From positions 1 to 44,551 of the forward strand of contig DDPE01000047.1 of the NCBI GenBank assembly GCA_002342035.1: a DNA stretch of 44,551 bases, in the 5' to 3' direction. Below the pieces are notes generated by a model. It had not been told where the DNA came from. It searched no databases and was given only the letters and a program-made list of their open reading frames with translations. Both the position numbers and the translations under genes were made by a program. Positions 38,985-44,551 of the stretch are shown in pieces (positions within the stretch are counted from its first letter, which is position 1; every line of letters starts with the position of its first letter). The stretch is from Asticcacaulis sp. UBA2476. GTDB lineage: Bacteria; Pseudomonadota; Alphaproteobacteria; Caulobacterales; Caulobacteraceae.

Positions 38985-39418
38985 CCGCGAAAATGAATGA
39001 GCGCTCAGAGCGCAATATGGTGGGTGTCCATCCGGTCCTAGTGGCCGTGGCGCGTAAAGCCAATGAAATCTGCAAGGCCAAATACGGCTTTGAAATTACG
39101 TTCATCGAGGGCCTGCGTACCGATGCCCGTCAACTTGAGCTGTATGCGCAAGGCCGCACGACTAAGGGCCCGATCGTGACCTGGACGTTGGAAAGCAAAC
39201 ATAAGCGGCAGGCCAGCGGCTTCGGTGAAGCGATCGACGGTGCGCATATCAGTGGCAAATCGGTGCTGTGGAACGACTGCGACAAGATCGCCAAGTGCAT
39301 GTTTGAGGCGGCCGACATGTTGTCGGCGAAGATCCGCTGGGGTGCCGACTGGGATATGGACGGCAAGCCCCGCGAAAAGGGTGAAACCGACAGCCCGCAT
39401 TTCGAGCTGGCGCGGTGA
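38981..39418 (+). CDS. Endolysin, M15 peptidase (L-Ala-D-Glu type)
   Basis: This 145-residue protein, the usual length, cuts the peptide of peptidoglycan. Features: FIEGLRTDARQLELYAQGRT (about 41-60), zinc ligands His74 and Asp86 in ESKHKRQASGFGEAIDGAHI, the W-G-A-D-W segment (120-124) and the last ligand His140 in DSPHFEL, with Asp137 as possible catalytic acid. The S-K-H...D spacing is longer than in T5-type endolysins (SKHxxGxAxD), a small insertion near RQASGF. No signal peptide, so a holin is needed. It overlaps the previous and following genes. Confidence 0.87.
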   Translation: MTAKMNERSERNMVGVHPVLVAVARKANEICKAKYGFEITFIEGLRTDARQLELYAQGRTTKGPIVTWTLESKHKRQASGFGEAIDGAHISGKSVLWNDCDKIAKCMFEAADMLSAKIRWGADWDMDGKPREKGETDSPHFELAR

Positions 39419-39765
39419 GCCGGATGGGAAAGCTTCGTTTTATGGAGGGCGGCCGGGTCGGTTTCTGGTGCCCCGGATGTAAAGAAGGACATCAGGTCAG
39501 GGTTCAGGGCGAAGGCCGCCCGATGTGGGGTTATAACGGCAACCCAGAAAGCCCGACCTTTACGCCGTCTGTTCTGGTGAACAGTGCGCAGATCGAGCGC
39601 GATGAAAAAGGGGAATGGACGGGGGAGTGGATTTATGGGGCGGATGGAAAGCCGTTACCTATGGTTTGCCACACCTATGTGACCGATGGGCAGATCCAGT
39701 TCCTGAGCGACTGCACCCATGAACTGGCTGGGCGGACTGTCCCGCTGCCGGATTTTCCGGATTAA
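39415..39765 (+). CDS. DUF6527-like zinc protein at the end of the late operon
   Basis: This 116-residue protein has a CPGC motif (about 19-22), WGYNGNPESPTFTPSVLV (about 38-55), a cysteine-histidine pair (CHTYVTDGQIQFLSDCTHEL, about 85-104) and a final PLPDFP. That order fits a widespread small phage family (DUF6527, as I recall) often near lysis genes; its function is not known. The start is a GTG overlapping the endolysin stop; an ATG 9 bases later (39424) is an alternative. Confidence 0.75.
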   Translation: MSRMGKLRFMEGGRVGFWCPGCKEGHQVRVQGEGRPMWGYNGNPESPTFTPSVLVNSAQIERDEKGEWTGEWIYGADGKPLPMVCHTYVTDGQIQFLSDCTHELAGRTVPLPDFPD

Positions 39766-39788
39766 AAAGCCGATTTTAATTGGGCTTT
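39766..39788 (+). terminator. Weak terminator candidate after the late operon
   Basis: AAAGCC (39766-39771) pairs with GGCTTT (39783-39788) over an 11-base loop right after the last late stop. The T run is only three residues, so efficiency may be low. Confidence 0.35.
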
Positions 39789-39970
39789 ATTCACCGCTAG
39801 CTATCCCTTTAGAGATGACTTCAGCTTAATAGCCAGTCTCTAGTCCGGTTTTTCATATTTTCAGTTGACAGTTTTTTGTTGATGCTGCTGACGATTTCGT
39901 CAATAATGGTTTCAGGTCTAGACCGCCTTCCTCGGTTCCAATCTTAGAAGGCGGCCATTTACGACCCGAT

Positions 39971-40075
39971 TTAATCTTTGTTTCGGTTCAAGTTGACCAT
40001 CACAAACACGCCAATGTAAGTGAGGGCCAGCTTGGCCGTAACAATTATCTCACCGGAGATTTCCATGGTAATCAT
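39971..40075 (-). CDS. Possible 34-residue membrane peptide
   Basis: A short frame on the minus strand encodes MITMEISGEIIVTAKLAL and continues to a polar end (NLNRNKD). About 18 central residues (IIVTAKLALTYIGVFVMV) are hydrophobic. The ATG at 40075 has GGAG 7 bases upstream. Size, one membrane helix and a charged C-terminus are those of type I toxins or small holin-like peptides, but the sequence matches none I know. A GTAGGC/GCCTAC hairpin lies in its upstream region (40096-40113). Because it is short, chance is possible; an overlapping plus-strand frame with its own ribosome site (40065-40211) competes. Confidence 0.4.
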   Translation of the reverse strand: MITMEISGEIIVTAKLALTYIGVFVMVNLNRNKD

Positions 40076-40095
40076 GGGTTTACTCCGTATTTTGC

Positions 40096-40119
40096 GTAGG
40101 CGGAATTGCCTACATTTTT
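40096..40119 (+). terminator. Terminator-like hairpin, plus strand
   Basis: GTAGGC (40096-40101) and GCCTAC (40108-40113) form a 6-bp stem with a 6-base loop, followed by ATTTTT. It could end the late transcript. Confidence 0.5.
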
Positions 40120-40280
40120 CATCCTACATTAGGGTGGGTGTTTTTTTCAATTTTTATTTACTATATTTTCCAGTGGACGTCTGGAAGGTGCGGCTGTTGG
40201 TGCGTGCTTGAGACAACATGAGCGTACATGAGGCAAGTTAAGCTCGTTGATCCCTATGATCACAAATCCGTGAGCGCCCG

Positions 40281-40679
40281 TCATGTCTTGATTTCGACGA
40301 CAAAAGAGAGTGTCGGGCTGTTCCCCTCTTCATAAGAGCCCTTGCCTGACGTCATTCGGTTTAGCGCCGTTTGAGCCTCGGTTCGTAGTTTATCATAAAG
40401 CCAAGGGCTGCCAGCTTCTTCAATTGATACCTCGTAGCGACCAGGCTCGCCGTTGCAAATCGCTTCGACCTTATCGGCGGCAGTTGAAGCCCAAGGTTTC
40501 ACCTTTTCAGCAATTGCCGCAAAGACATAGCGCCAGTAATGGGGCGCGCCCTGAAGTTCCCATTTTTGAACGCCCGCAACGGATATGCCTAGCAAATCGG
40601 CTAGTCCGGCCTGAGAAGCTCCCTGAGACGCGCGGAAGGCTTTGATGTCGGTAGGGGTTAAATCGCGTAAATCTTGCAT
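40281..40679 (-). CDS. Cro/C1-type helix-turn-helix regulator
   Basis: This is a 132-residue protein. Residues about 6-45 form an XRE-type helix-turn-helix (TDIKAFRASQGASQAGLADL, then ISVAGVQKWE, with the typical Q-x-x-L-A motif); residues 50-132 are an unknown C-terminal domain that ends in strands. I chose the ATG at 40679, with AAAGG about 9 bases upstream, over one at 40712. It is transcribed away from paired CTACAAAGTAG sites (40895-40937) that it probably binds, with a leader of about 200 bases holding two hairpins. It could control the small divergent membrane gene and the right-end genes. Confidence 0.75.
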   Translation of the reverse strand: MQDLRDLTPTDIKAFRASQGASQAGLADLLGISVAGVQKWELQGAPHYWRYVFAAIAEKVKPWASTAADKVEAICNGEPGRYEVSIEEAGSPWLYDKLRTEAQTALNRMTSGKGSYEEGNSPTLSFVVEIKT

Positions 40680-40741
40680 GTGCGGGCCTTTTCTGTTAGT
40701 CCTAGAGGGCAAGGTGGGCAGCGTTTCCGCTCCCCACCCCG

Positions 40742-40818
40742 CCTTTAGAAGAGGTCTCTCAGTCTGCTGATTTTGACGGTCAAATCTAAGACCAGCAGTT
40801 TGAGAGACTTTCTAAAGG
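40742..40818 (-). promoter_or_regulatory. Long inverted repeat in the leader of the regulator gene
   Basis: These 77 bases fold on themselves. Outer arms CCTTTAGAA (40742-40750) and TTCTAAAGG (40810-40818) match perfectly; then GTCTCTC/GAGAGAC and CTGCTG/CAGCAG, separated by a near-paired AGT/TTT, form a 16-bp stem (40754-40769 with 40793-40808), and TTTGAC/GTCAAA (40772-40784) forms the tip. No U run follows on either strand. As the upstream RNA of a leftward regulator it may be a folded leader, an antisense target or a small RNA. Confidence 0.55.
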
Positions 40819-40859
40819 AAAGCCGAAACCGAAGTTTCATAGTGGCCTCCTCTAGGTTC

Positions 40860-40879
40860 GTCAGGCGAAAGTGCCTGAC
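40860..40879. other. Hairpin between operators and long inverted repeat
   Basis: GTCAGGC (40860-40866) and GCCTGAC (40873-40879) form a perfect 7-bp stem with a 6-base loop. It falls in the presumed leader of the regulator gene at 40281-40679, near its 5' end. Confidence 0.45.
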
Positions 40880-40892
40880 AAGAATTAAACTA

Positions 40893-40939
40893 TACTACAA
40901 AGTAGGTGTTTGCAATAAAAAACGTACTACAAAGTAGGT
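40893..40939. promoter_or_regulatory. Pair of operator-like repeats (CTACAAAGTAG)
   Basis: The 15-bp sequence TACTACAAAGTAGGT occurs at 40893-40907 and again at 40925-40939, exactly 32 bp apart (three helical turns). Each holds the palindrome CTAC-AAA-GTAG. The first overlaps TATACT (40891-40896) on the plus strand and TATAGT on the minus strand, so it would block a promoter in either direction. It lies between the divergent regulator gene and the small membrane gene. The regulator is the obvious ligand; these dyads differ from the CI ones. Confidence 0.7.
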
Positions 40940-40946
40940 ATTTTTC

Positions 40947-41144
40947 ATGCTTCTGGACATTTTAGTCGCAGCCTTTCCCGTCGCCCTTCTAGCGCTGGCC
41001 GTGGTGGCCGAAGGCTTTCGCCGTCGTCGTGACGTGCGCCGCCGTGAGGTAGTTCCGCCTCGGCCGTCGTCCGCAATTCCGGGTGATAAATCCAAAGGGG
41101 TGCGTCTTAAGGCGCGGGGTGTGCGGGTAACTCTGAGCGAATAA
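40947..41144 (+). CDS. Small single-pass membrane protein
   Basis: This 65-residue protein has one membrane segment (about 2-22, LLDILVAAFPVALLALAVVA), then a strongly basic tail (EGFRRRRDVRRREVV, later KSKGVRLKARGVRV). It is divergent from the regulator gene, with the operator pair just upstream. No good ribosome site is seen. Its last 38 bases overlap the end of the convergent gene at 41107. Function unknown; a regulated toxin- or exclusion-type protein is a guess. The frame could be fortuitous. Confidence 0.5.
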   Translation: MLLDILVAAFPVALLALAVVAEGFRRRRDVRRREVVPPRPSSAIPGDKSKGVRLKARGVRVTLSE

Positions 41145-41472
41145 ACCGCCTGAGCTGTTCCAGCGTAAACGGGCAATCGACCATCATCTTGCCGGTGCGC
41201 GGATCTTCTCCGGCAACTATCGCGCGGCCATTGAAGTGCGAACTGTTCAAAACAAAACTGCCGACCATGAACTGCTGGCGATATTCCGACAGTGGCGCGA
41301 TCGAGATTAGTTTTGCCGGTGCTGAAATTCCCAACATATTAAAATGATCGACCCGGACGGTTTTTACCCGCAGGTACTTCTGAAATTCGGTCGCGGTCGC
41401 CCGTTCATCGCCGGTCAGGTAGATGTATTTCAGCGTGCGTTTTTCCGGATCGATCAGGATCGCCCGTGTCAT
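41107..41472 (-). CDS. Unknown right-end protein 3
   Basis: This 121-residue protein is not recognised. The N-terminal part has alternating strands (RAILIDPEKRTLKYIYLTGD) and a helix, then SFVLNSSHFNGRAIVAGEDP and a C-terminal helix rich in Arg (EQLRRFIRSEL). It begins 3 bases after the stop of the gene at 41475, so it is the last gene of a leftward operon. It lies at the extreme end of the prophage, a usual place for genes serving the lysogen. Confidence 0.62.
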   Translation of the reverse strand: MTRAILIDPEKRTLKYIYLTGDERATATEFQKYLRVKTVRVDHFNMLGISAPAKLISIAPLSEYRQQFMVGSFVLNSSHFNGRAIVAGEDPRTGKMMVDCPFTLEQLRRFIRSELPAHPAP

Positions 41473-41474
41473 GG

Positions 41475-41750
41475 TCAGTGCGGCCGGGATTCGCCCCGGC
41501 CCTGAACAGCCAGTGGTGTGCTGTAGGCTGGTGGTAAAATCGTGTCGCGGGTAATGACCTGGGCTTCAAGTGCGCCGGGGCAGCGTTCACGGCCGCAGCT
41601 CAAAATCTCGCGCAGTTGCGATAGCTTCATAAAGCCCAGGCTGGCCATCTTAAAACTAGAGGCCTGCTCCCTGCGCTGGTAACCGCACTGGCAAGTTATC
41701 AATAGTTGGGTATTGGGATCTAGGTCGTCAATCTTTTCGCACACCATCAT
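41475..41750 (-). CDS. Unknown right-end protein 2, cysteine-rich
   Basis: This 91-residue protein has C20-x-C22 and C51-x4-C56, which could hold zinc, separated by a basic helix (QRREQASSFKMASL; KLSQLREIL). The ATG at 41750 has GGAGAC before it. Upstream is a leader repeat shared with the gene at 41782. The fold suggests a small DNA- or RNA-binding zinc protein, but no family was recognised. Confidence 0.62.
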   Translation of the reverse strand: MMVCEKIDDLDPNTQLLITCQCGYQRREQASSFKMASLGFMKLSQLREILSCGRERCPGALEAQVITRDTILPPAYSTPLAVQGRGESRPH

Positions 41751-41752
41751 CA

Positions 41753-41781
41753 GTCTCCATATTTTTGTTTATGATTTGTTC
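41753..41781 (-). repeat. Leader repeat copy 1
   Basis: Read leftward, GAACAAATCATAAAC followed by an A/T stretch and ATGGAGAC lies before the gene at 41475-41750. A close copy lies before the first gene of the same operon (42114-42146). It carries the ribosome binding site and an A-rich upstream element, possibly a translation enhancer or a regulator site. Confidence 0.5.
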
Positions 41782-42108
41782 TTACGCGACTTTTCCGCCA
41801 TGAACCCGACCGGCAGGGCCTCTGACAGGTGGATTGTCGGCCCAGATGCTTTTTGAGGTGTCGTGCCCGCCCCCATAAGTCATGTCGTTCGAGATAAAGC
41901 CCGCAAGCACGGCGTCATACCGGGTATAGACGCGCTCGATCTTGGGGGCGTCTGGATTGACGGCTGCCGGATTACCGTTGCGCTCGTATAGGTTCTCTCG
42001 GATCTGATACCGGTTCGGTGCCAGCTTCCGGCAAACGGTCACGTCATATCGCGATGACGCACCGGCCAGCACGACCAGTGCGTCATGGAAGAGGGCTTTG
42101 GCGGCCAT
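41782..42108 (-). CDS. Unknown right-end protein 1
   Basis: This is a 108-residue protein with a helical start (AAKALFHDALVVLAG), a strand-rich middle (YDVTVCRKLAPNRYQIREN) and a flexible Gly/Pro-rich C-terminus. The ATG at 42108 has GGAGAC about 8 bases upstream, inside the leader repeat. It is the first gene of the leftward trio. Function unknown; no motif was recognised. Confidence 0.6.
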   Translation of the reverse strand: MAAKALFHDALVVLAGASSRYDVTVCRKLAPNRYQIRENLYERNGNPAAVNPDAPKIERVYTRYDAVLAGFISNDMTYGGGHDTSKSIWADNPPVRGPAGRVHGGKVA

Positions 42109-42113
42109 CTTGT

Positions 42114-42146
42114 GTCTCCATGATTATGTATGTTTATGTTTTGTTC
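42114..42146 (-). repeat. Leader repeat copy 2
   Basis: Read leftward, GAACAAAACATAAAC followed by an A/T stretch and ATGGAGAC. It matches copy 1 at 41753-41781 apart from one base in the first part and a few extra bases in the spacer. Confidence 0.5.
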
Positions 42147-42200
42147 CAAGCCAAAGAAAGAGTCAATAGGCTGGATGAATTTGTCTGTAGCTTGCGGACG

Positions 42201-42256
42201 GTGAATTCGTGTGTTACAAAATGGACTGTAAAATTCACTGAAAACATGAATGTTTT
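42201..42256. other. Inverted repeats next to attR
   Basis: GTGAATT (42201-42207) pairs with AATTCAC (42232-42238); inside it TTACA (42214-42218) pairs with TGTAA (42227-42231). AAAACAT (42241-42247) and ATGTTTT (42250-42256) form a second perfect repeat that touches the tRNA fragment. Such repeats beside a crossover site could be integrase or excisionase arm sites. Confidence 0.45.
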
Positions 42257-42308
42257 ACTCAGACTACGAATCTGAGGGTCGGGCGTTCGAATCGCTCCGA
42301 GTGCGCCA
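42257..42308 (+). tRNA. 3' half of tRNA-Arg(ACG), the attR of the prophage
   Basis: From 42258 the sequence fits tRNA positions 26-76 with no gap: anticodon stem TCAGA/TCTGA (42259-42263, 42271-42275), loop CTACGAA with anticodon ACG (42266-42268), a 5-base variable loop, T stem GGGCG/CGCTC (42281-42285, 42293-42297) with loop TTCGAAT, acceptor strand CGAGTGC, discriminator G and CCA (42306-42308). The 5' half (acceptor, D arm) is missing: the bases upstream are phage inverted repeats. This is what remains at the far end when a phage integrates into a tRNA gene and carries a replacement 3' half. The complete tRNA should lie at the left end, outside the window. Confidence 0.88.
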
Positions 42309-42320
42309 CTTCAAAAGACT

Positions 42321-42349
42321 AAAAAGCCTCCCGTTTGGGAGGCTTTTTT
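42321..42349 (+). terminator. Terminator of the original tRNA gene
   Basis: GCCTCCC (42326-42332) and GGGAGGC (42337-42343) form a 7-bp stem with a GTTT loop, flanked by A5 and T6. It lies 12 bases after the CCA, so it is the host tRNA terminator, and confirms that chromosome begins here. Confidence 0.9.
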
Positions 42350-42585
42350 AGTGGAATAATGCCGTCATTATACTCACCCTTCTGAAAACATGACCTTTCA
42401 AACGTAGGCGTCAGTACTGCAGGGCCTCGGCGGCAAAATACCCTCCATTTTTAAAGTCACTTGAATCCGGTTAGGTGGACGTACGCTTTTTGCGTGATTT
42501 TTTTGAGCCCTGATCAGCTTAGGGGCTTTTCTTTTGGGGACAGGAATGTGATTTTCAACCCCATGACGAAAAGGACGGTTGCGTA
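42350..42585 (+). other. Chromosomal gap between tRNA terminator and kefC
   Basis: No gene is seen. A hairpin AGCCC/GGGCT with a following T-rich stretch lies near 42514-42536 and could be a leader attenuator or another terminator. AAAAGGACGG before 42586 is the ribosome site of the antiporter. No known riboswitch was recognised. Confidence 0.4.
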
Positions 42586-44445
42586 ATGGCCTCGGATATC
42601 CTCGCCCACACGGTGCAGGCCGCGCCGGTGGTTGGACATGCCGCGGCCATCAGCGGGCAATATGCTGTGGGGATCGTGTTTCTGACGGCGGCGGCGGTGT
42701 TTGTGCCGCTGTTTAACCGATTCAGGATTTCGCCGGTTCTGGGGTTCCTGATGGTCGGCGTCATTCTGGGGCCGGACGGGCTGGGGCGGCTGGCCGACAT
42801 GTGGCCGGTGCTGGCCAAGTTTACGGTCACCCAATCCGAAGACGTCCACAATCTGGCGGAACTGGGTGTGGTGTTCCTGCTGTTTGCCATTGGGCTGGAA
42901 CTGACATGGGAACGCCTTAAGGCCATGCGGCGGATGGTGTTCGGTCTTGGGATGCTGCAGATCATCCTGTGTACGCTGGTGCTGTTTGGGCTGTTCCTGA
43001 TGATGAAGCGCCCGCCCGAAAGTGCGATTGCGCTGGCTATGGCGCTGGCCCTGTCATCGACGGCCATGGTCATGCCGGTGCTGGCGGAACTGAAAAAGCT
43101 CAACACCGCCACCGGCCGCAGCGTGTTTTCGGTTCTGCTGGCGCAGGATCTGGCGGTGGCCCCGATCCTGATTACGGTCATTGTGCTGGCGGGCGGCGAA
43201 GGCGGGCCGACCGGGGTGCAGGGGGTTCTGGCCATCATCCCGTCGATTGTGGTTATGGCGCTTTTGGTGCTGGGCGGACGGATGCTGTTGCGGCCATTGT
43301 TTAAATCAGCGGCGCTTACCAAGAGCCCGGAAATCTTCATGGCAGCCTGTCTGCTGGTGGTGCTGATGTCAGGGCAGGCAGCGGTCATGGCCGGTTTGTC
43401 CATGGCGATGGGCGCGTTTGTGGGCGGGCTGCTGCTGGCTGAGACCGAATACCGGCGCGAAATTGAGTTGATGATCGAGCCGTTCAAGGGGCTGCTGCTG
43501 GGGCTGTTTTTTGTCACCGTCGGGGCGCGGCTGGATATCGACGCGGTCATGGCCTCGCCGGTGCTGGTTCTGGCGCTGGCGGGCGGTCTGATCGCGCTTA
43601 AGGCGGTGGTGGTCTATCCTCTGGCGCGGCTTTATGGCTTGCCGCGGGCCGCAGCGCTGGAAGTCGCCGCCTTGCTGGGGCCGGCGGGGGAGTTCGCCTT
43701 CGTCATCATCGATGAGGGCATGGGCCGTAACCTTATCGATCCGCAAATAGGTCAGGCGATCATTCTGGCGGCGATCATCAGCCTGTTTTTGCTGCCTGTG
43801 ATCGGCTCAACTGTGACCCGGTTTACCAAACGCATCAGCCCGCAAAAGGAAGCCGAACCGTCGGCAGCACCCGACATTATCACCGAAGTCCCCAATGACG
43901 TGCTGGTGGTCGGCTATGGCCGCGTCGGGGAATTGGTGGTCGATATGCTGGGGCGGCACAACATTAGCTTCACGATCGTCGATGTGAACCCAAGGGTGAC
44001 GTCACGGGCGCGGTCGCAACACCTTGAAACCTGGTACGGCGATGCGTCCAATGTCGAGTTTCTGGCGCGGCTGGGGCTTGAGCACCGCAAAGCCGTGGTG
44101 GTGACGGTATCGAACGCCGCCTTTACCGATAATGTCGTCAAGGCCGTGCGGTCATTGCGCGACGATATCTGCCTGATCGCCCGCGCACGAGACGCCCACC
44201 ATGCCGAGCGGCTGTATGAGCTGGGCGTGACCGATGCGGTGCCGGAAACGATTGAGGCGTCGCTGCAACTGGCTGAAAACACGCTGGTCGATCTGGGGGT
44301 GCCGATGGGGCTGGTGCTGGCCTCGATCCACGATAAGCGCGATGAGTTCCGGGCGCGTCTGGCGGCTCATGCGCCGGAAGGGCGGGCGTCGAGGGTGCTG
44401 CGGTCAACCAAGCGCGAGCCTAAGCCCACGGAAAAGGTGGTTTAA
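42586..44445 (+). CDS. K+/H+ antiporter of the KefB/KefC (CPA2) family
   Basis: This 619-residue protein exports potassium in exchange for protons, in the inner membrane. Residues about 20-410 hold a dozen or so membrane segments with the CPA2 signatures FNRFRISPVLGFLMVGVILG and LFAIGLELTWERL, and the QDLAVAP motif. Residues about 430-570 form an RCK_N (NAD-binding) domain with GYGRVG at 443-448 and the acidic strand end VDVNP. Kef systems are gated by glutathione adducts; the ancillary KefF/KefG gene is not seen here. It is a normal chromosomal gene next to the prophage and not disrupted by it. Confidence 0.92.
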   Translation: MASDILAHTVQAAPVVGHAAAISGQYAVGIVFLTAAAVFVPLFNRFRISPVLGFLMVGVILGPDGLGRLADMWPVLAKFTVTQSEDVHNLAELGVVFLLFAIGLELTWERLKAMRRMVFGLGMLQIILCTLVLFGLFLMMKRPPESAIALAMALALSSTAMVMPVLAELKKLNTATGRSVFSVLLAQDLAVAPILITVIVLAGGEGGPTGVQGVLAIIPSIVVMALLVLGGRMLLRPLFKSAALTKSPEIFMAACLLVVLMSGQAAVMAGLSMAMGAFVGGLLLAETEYRREIELMIEPFKGLLLGLFFVTVGARLDIDAVMASPVLVLALAGGLIALKAVVVYPLARLYGLPRAAALEVAALLGPAGEFAFVIIDEGMGRNLIDPQIGQAIILAAIISLFLLPVIGSTVTRFTKRISPQKEAEPSAAPDIITEVPNDVLVVGYGRVGELVVDMLGRHNISFTIVDVNPRVTSRARSQHLETWYGDASNVEFLARLGLEHRKAVVVTVSNAAFTDNVVKAVRSLRDDICLIARARDAHHAERLYELGVTDAVPETIEASLQLAENTLVDLGVPMGLVLASIHDKRDEFRARLAAHAPEGRASRVLRSTKREPKPTEKVV

Positions 44446-44454
44446 TGTGCTTAT

Positions 44455-44551
44455 ACTCTCCTGCCTTTGGCGGGGGAGGTGGCAGCCCGCAGGGCTGACG
44501 GAGGGGGGAGGTGCGGCATTAGCGGGCTGTGGGTAAGTGCCCCCACCACCC
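44455..44551 (+). repeat. REP-like palindromic intergenic element
   Basis: The stretch after kefC has a GC-rich run with CAGCCC-GCA-GGGCTG (44483-44497), flanked by GGGGGAGGT-type purine blocks. I know this kind of sequence from intergenic repeats of Caulobacterales-type genomes (a CTCC...GGGGAGGTGGC...GGAGGGG frame). It may continue past the window edge. Copy number cannot be seen here. Confidence 0.45.

Larger units (their letters stand above)
39789..40280. other. AT-richer intergenic stretch with small inverted repeats
   Basis: No convincing longer gene occupies this stretch. It holds a perfect palindrome GGTCTAGACC (39915-39924), an overlapping 8-bp inverted repeat CCGCCTTC/GAAGGCGG (39923-39954), a possible short peptide gene on the minus strand (39971-40075) and a terminator-like hairpin (40096-40119). 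Base composition is visibly more AT-rich than the phage core. It separates the rightward late operon from the leftward accessory genes. Confidence 0.5.

Noticed and set aside
40065..40211. Plus-strand frame (48 residues) with a GGAG site
   Set aside because: It has a plausible start but an unlikely Arg/Phe/Tyr-rich product in AT-rich DNA; the minus-strand peptide looks better, and both remain unproven.
42018..42275. Plus-strand frame running into attR
   Set aside because: It overlaps the leftward gene and the inverted repeats, has no ribosome site, and its protein has no natural pattern.
42201..42308. Complete tRNA gene
   Set aside because: The acceptor 5' strand (GCACTCG) and D arm are absent upstream; only positions 26-76 are present.

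Overview
The window is most of a lambda-like (siphovirus) prophage in a GC-rich alphaproteobacterium, plus about 2.2 kb of chromosome at the right edge. Caulobacterales is my best guess for the host, from the GcrA-like small protein, the apparently leaderless repressor genes and the palindromic intergenic repeat after kefC; this is inference, not proof. The prophage ends at the 3' half of a tRNA-Arg(ACG) (42257-42308), which reads as attR. Beyond it lie the tRNA terminator and a KefB/KefC-type K+/H+ antiporter. The left end, with the integrase and the rebuilt tRNA, must lie outside the window.

Layout. 64-3578 is the lysogeny region: a leftward gene under a PL-like promoter, two small lipoproteins, an ImmA/IrrE-type metallopeptidase with a membrane protein, a CI-like S24 repressor and a Cro-like gene. 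The same 14-bp dyad (CGTG-N6-CACG) occurs in two clusters, at 412-498 and 3239-3310, and sits inside both TTGACG promoters, as in lambda OL/OR. 3769-8891 is the early and replication operon: an unknown protein, two orphan DNA methyltransferases, a LexA-type winged-helix protein, a GcrA-like cysteine protein, a DnaB helicase and an O-like initiator that contains the origin (five iterons plus three AT-rich 12-mers). 8923-9498 is a NusG/RfaH-type factor in the position of lambda Q, followed by a structured leader.

9807-30093 keeps lambda order: Nu1, A, W, B, C (with nested Nu3-like scaffold), D, E, head completion, Z/U/V-like genes, G/G-T with a -1 frameshift site, H, M, L, K and an I-J-like tip protein. 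30100-37697 is a modular receptor-binding set: a large spike with a SPRY-like end, an SGNH esterase, small fibre proteins and a second SPRY-like protein. 37707-39765 is lysis: Rz with an out-of-frame nested Rz1, two holin-like proteins, an M15 endolysin and a DUF6527-like protein.

39766-42256 is an accessory right end with mostly leftward genes: a possible 34-residue membrane peptide, a Cro/C1-type regulator with a long structured leader and paired CTACAAAGTAG operators, a divergent small membrane protein and three unknown genes. No integrase, excisionase or classical N or Q protein was seen. All assignments come from reading motifs and gene order; no database search was run.
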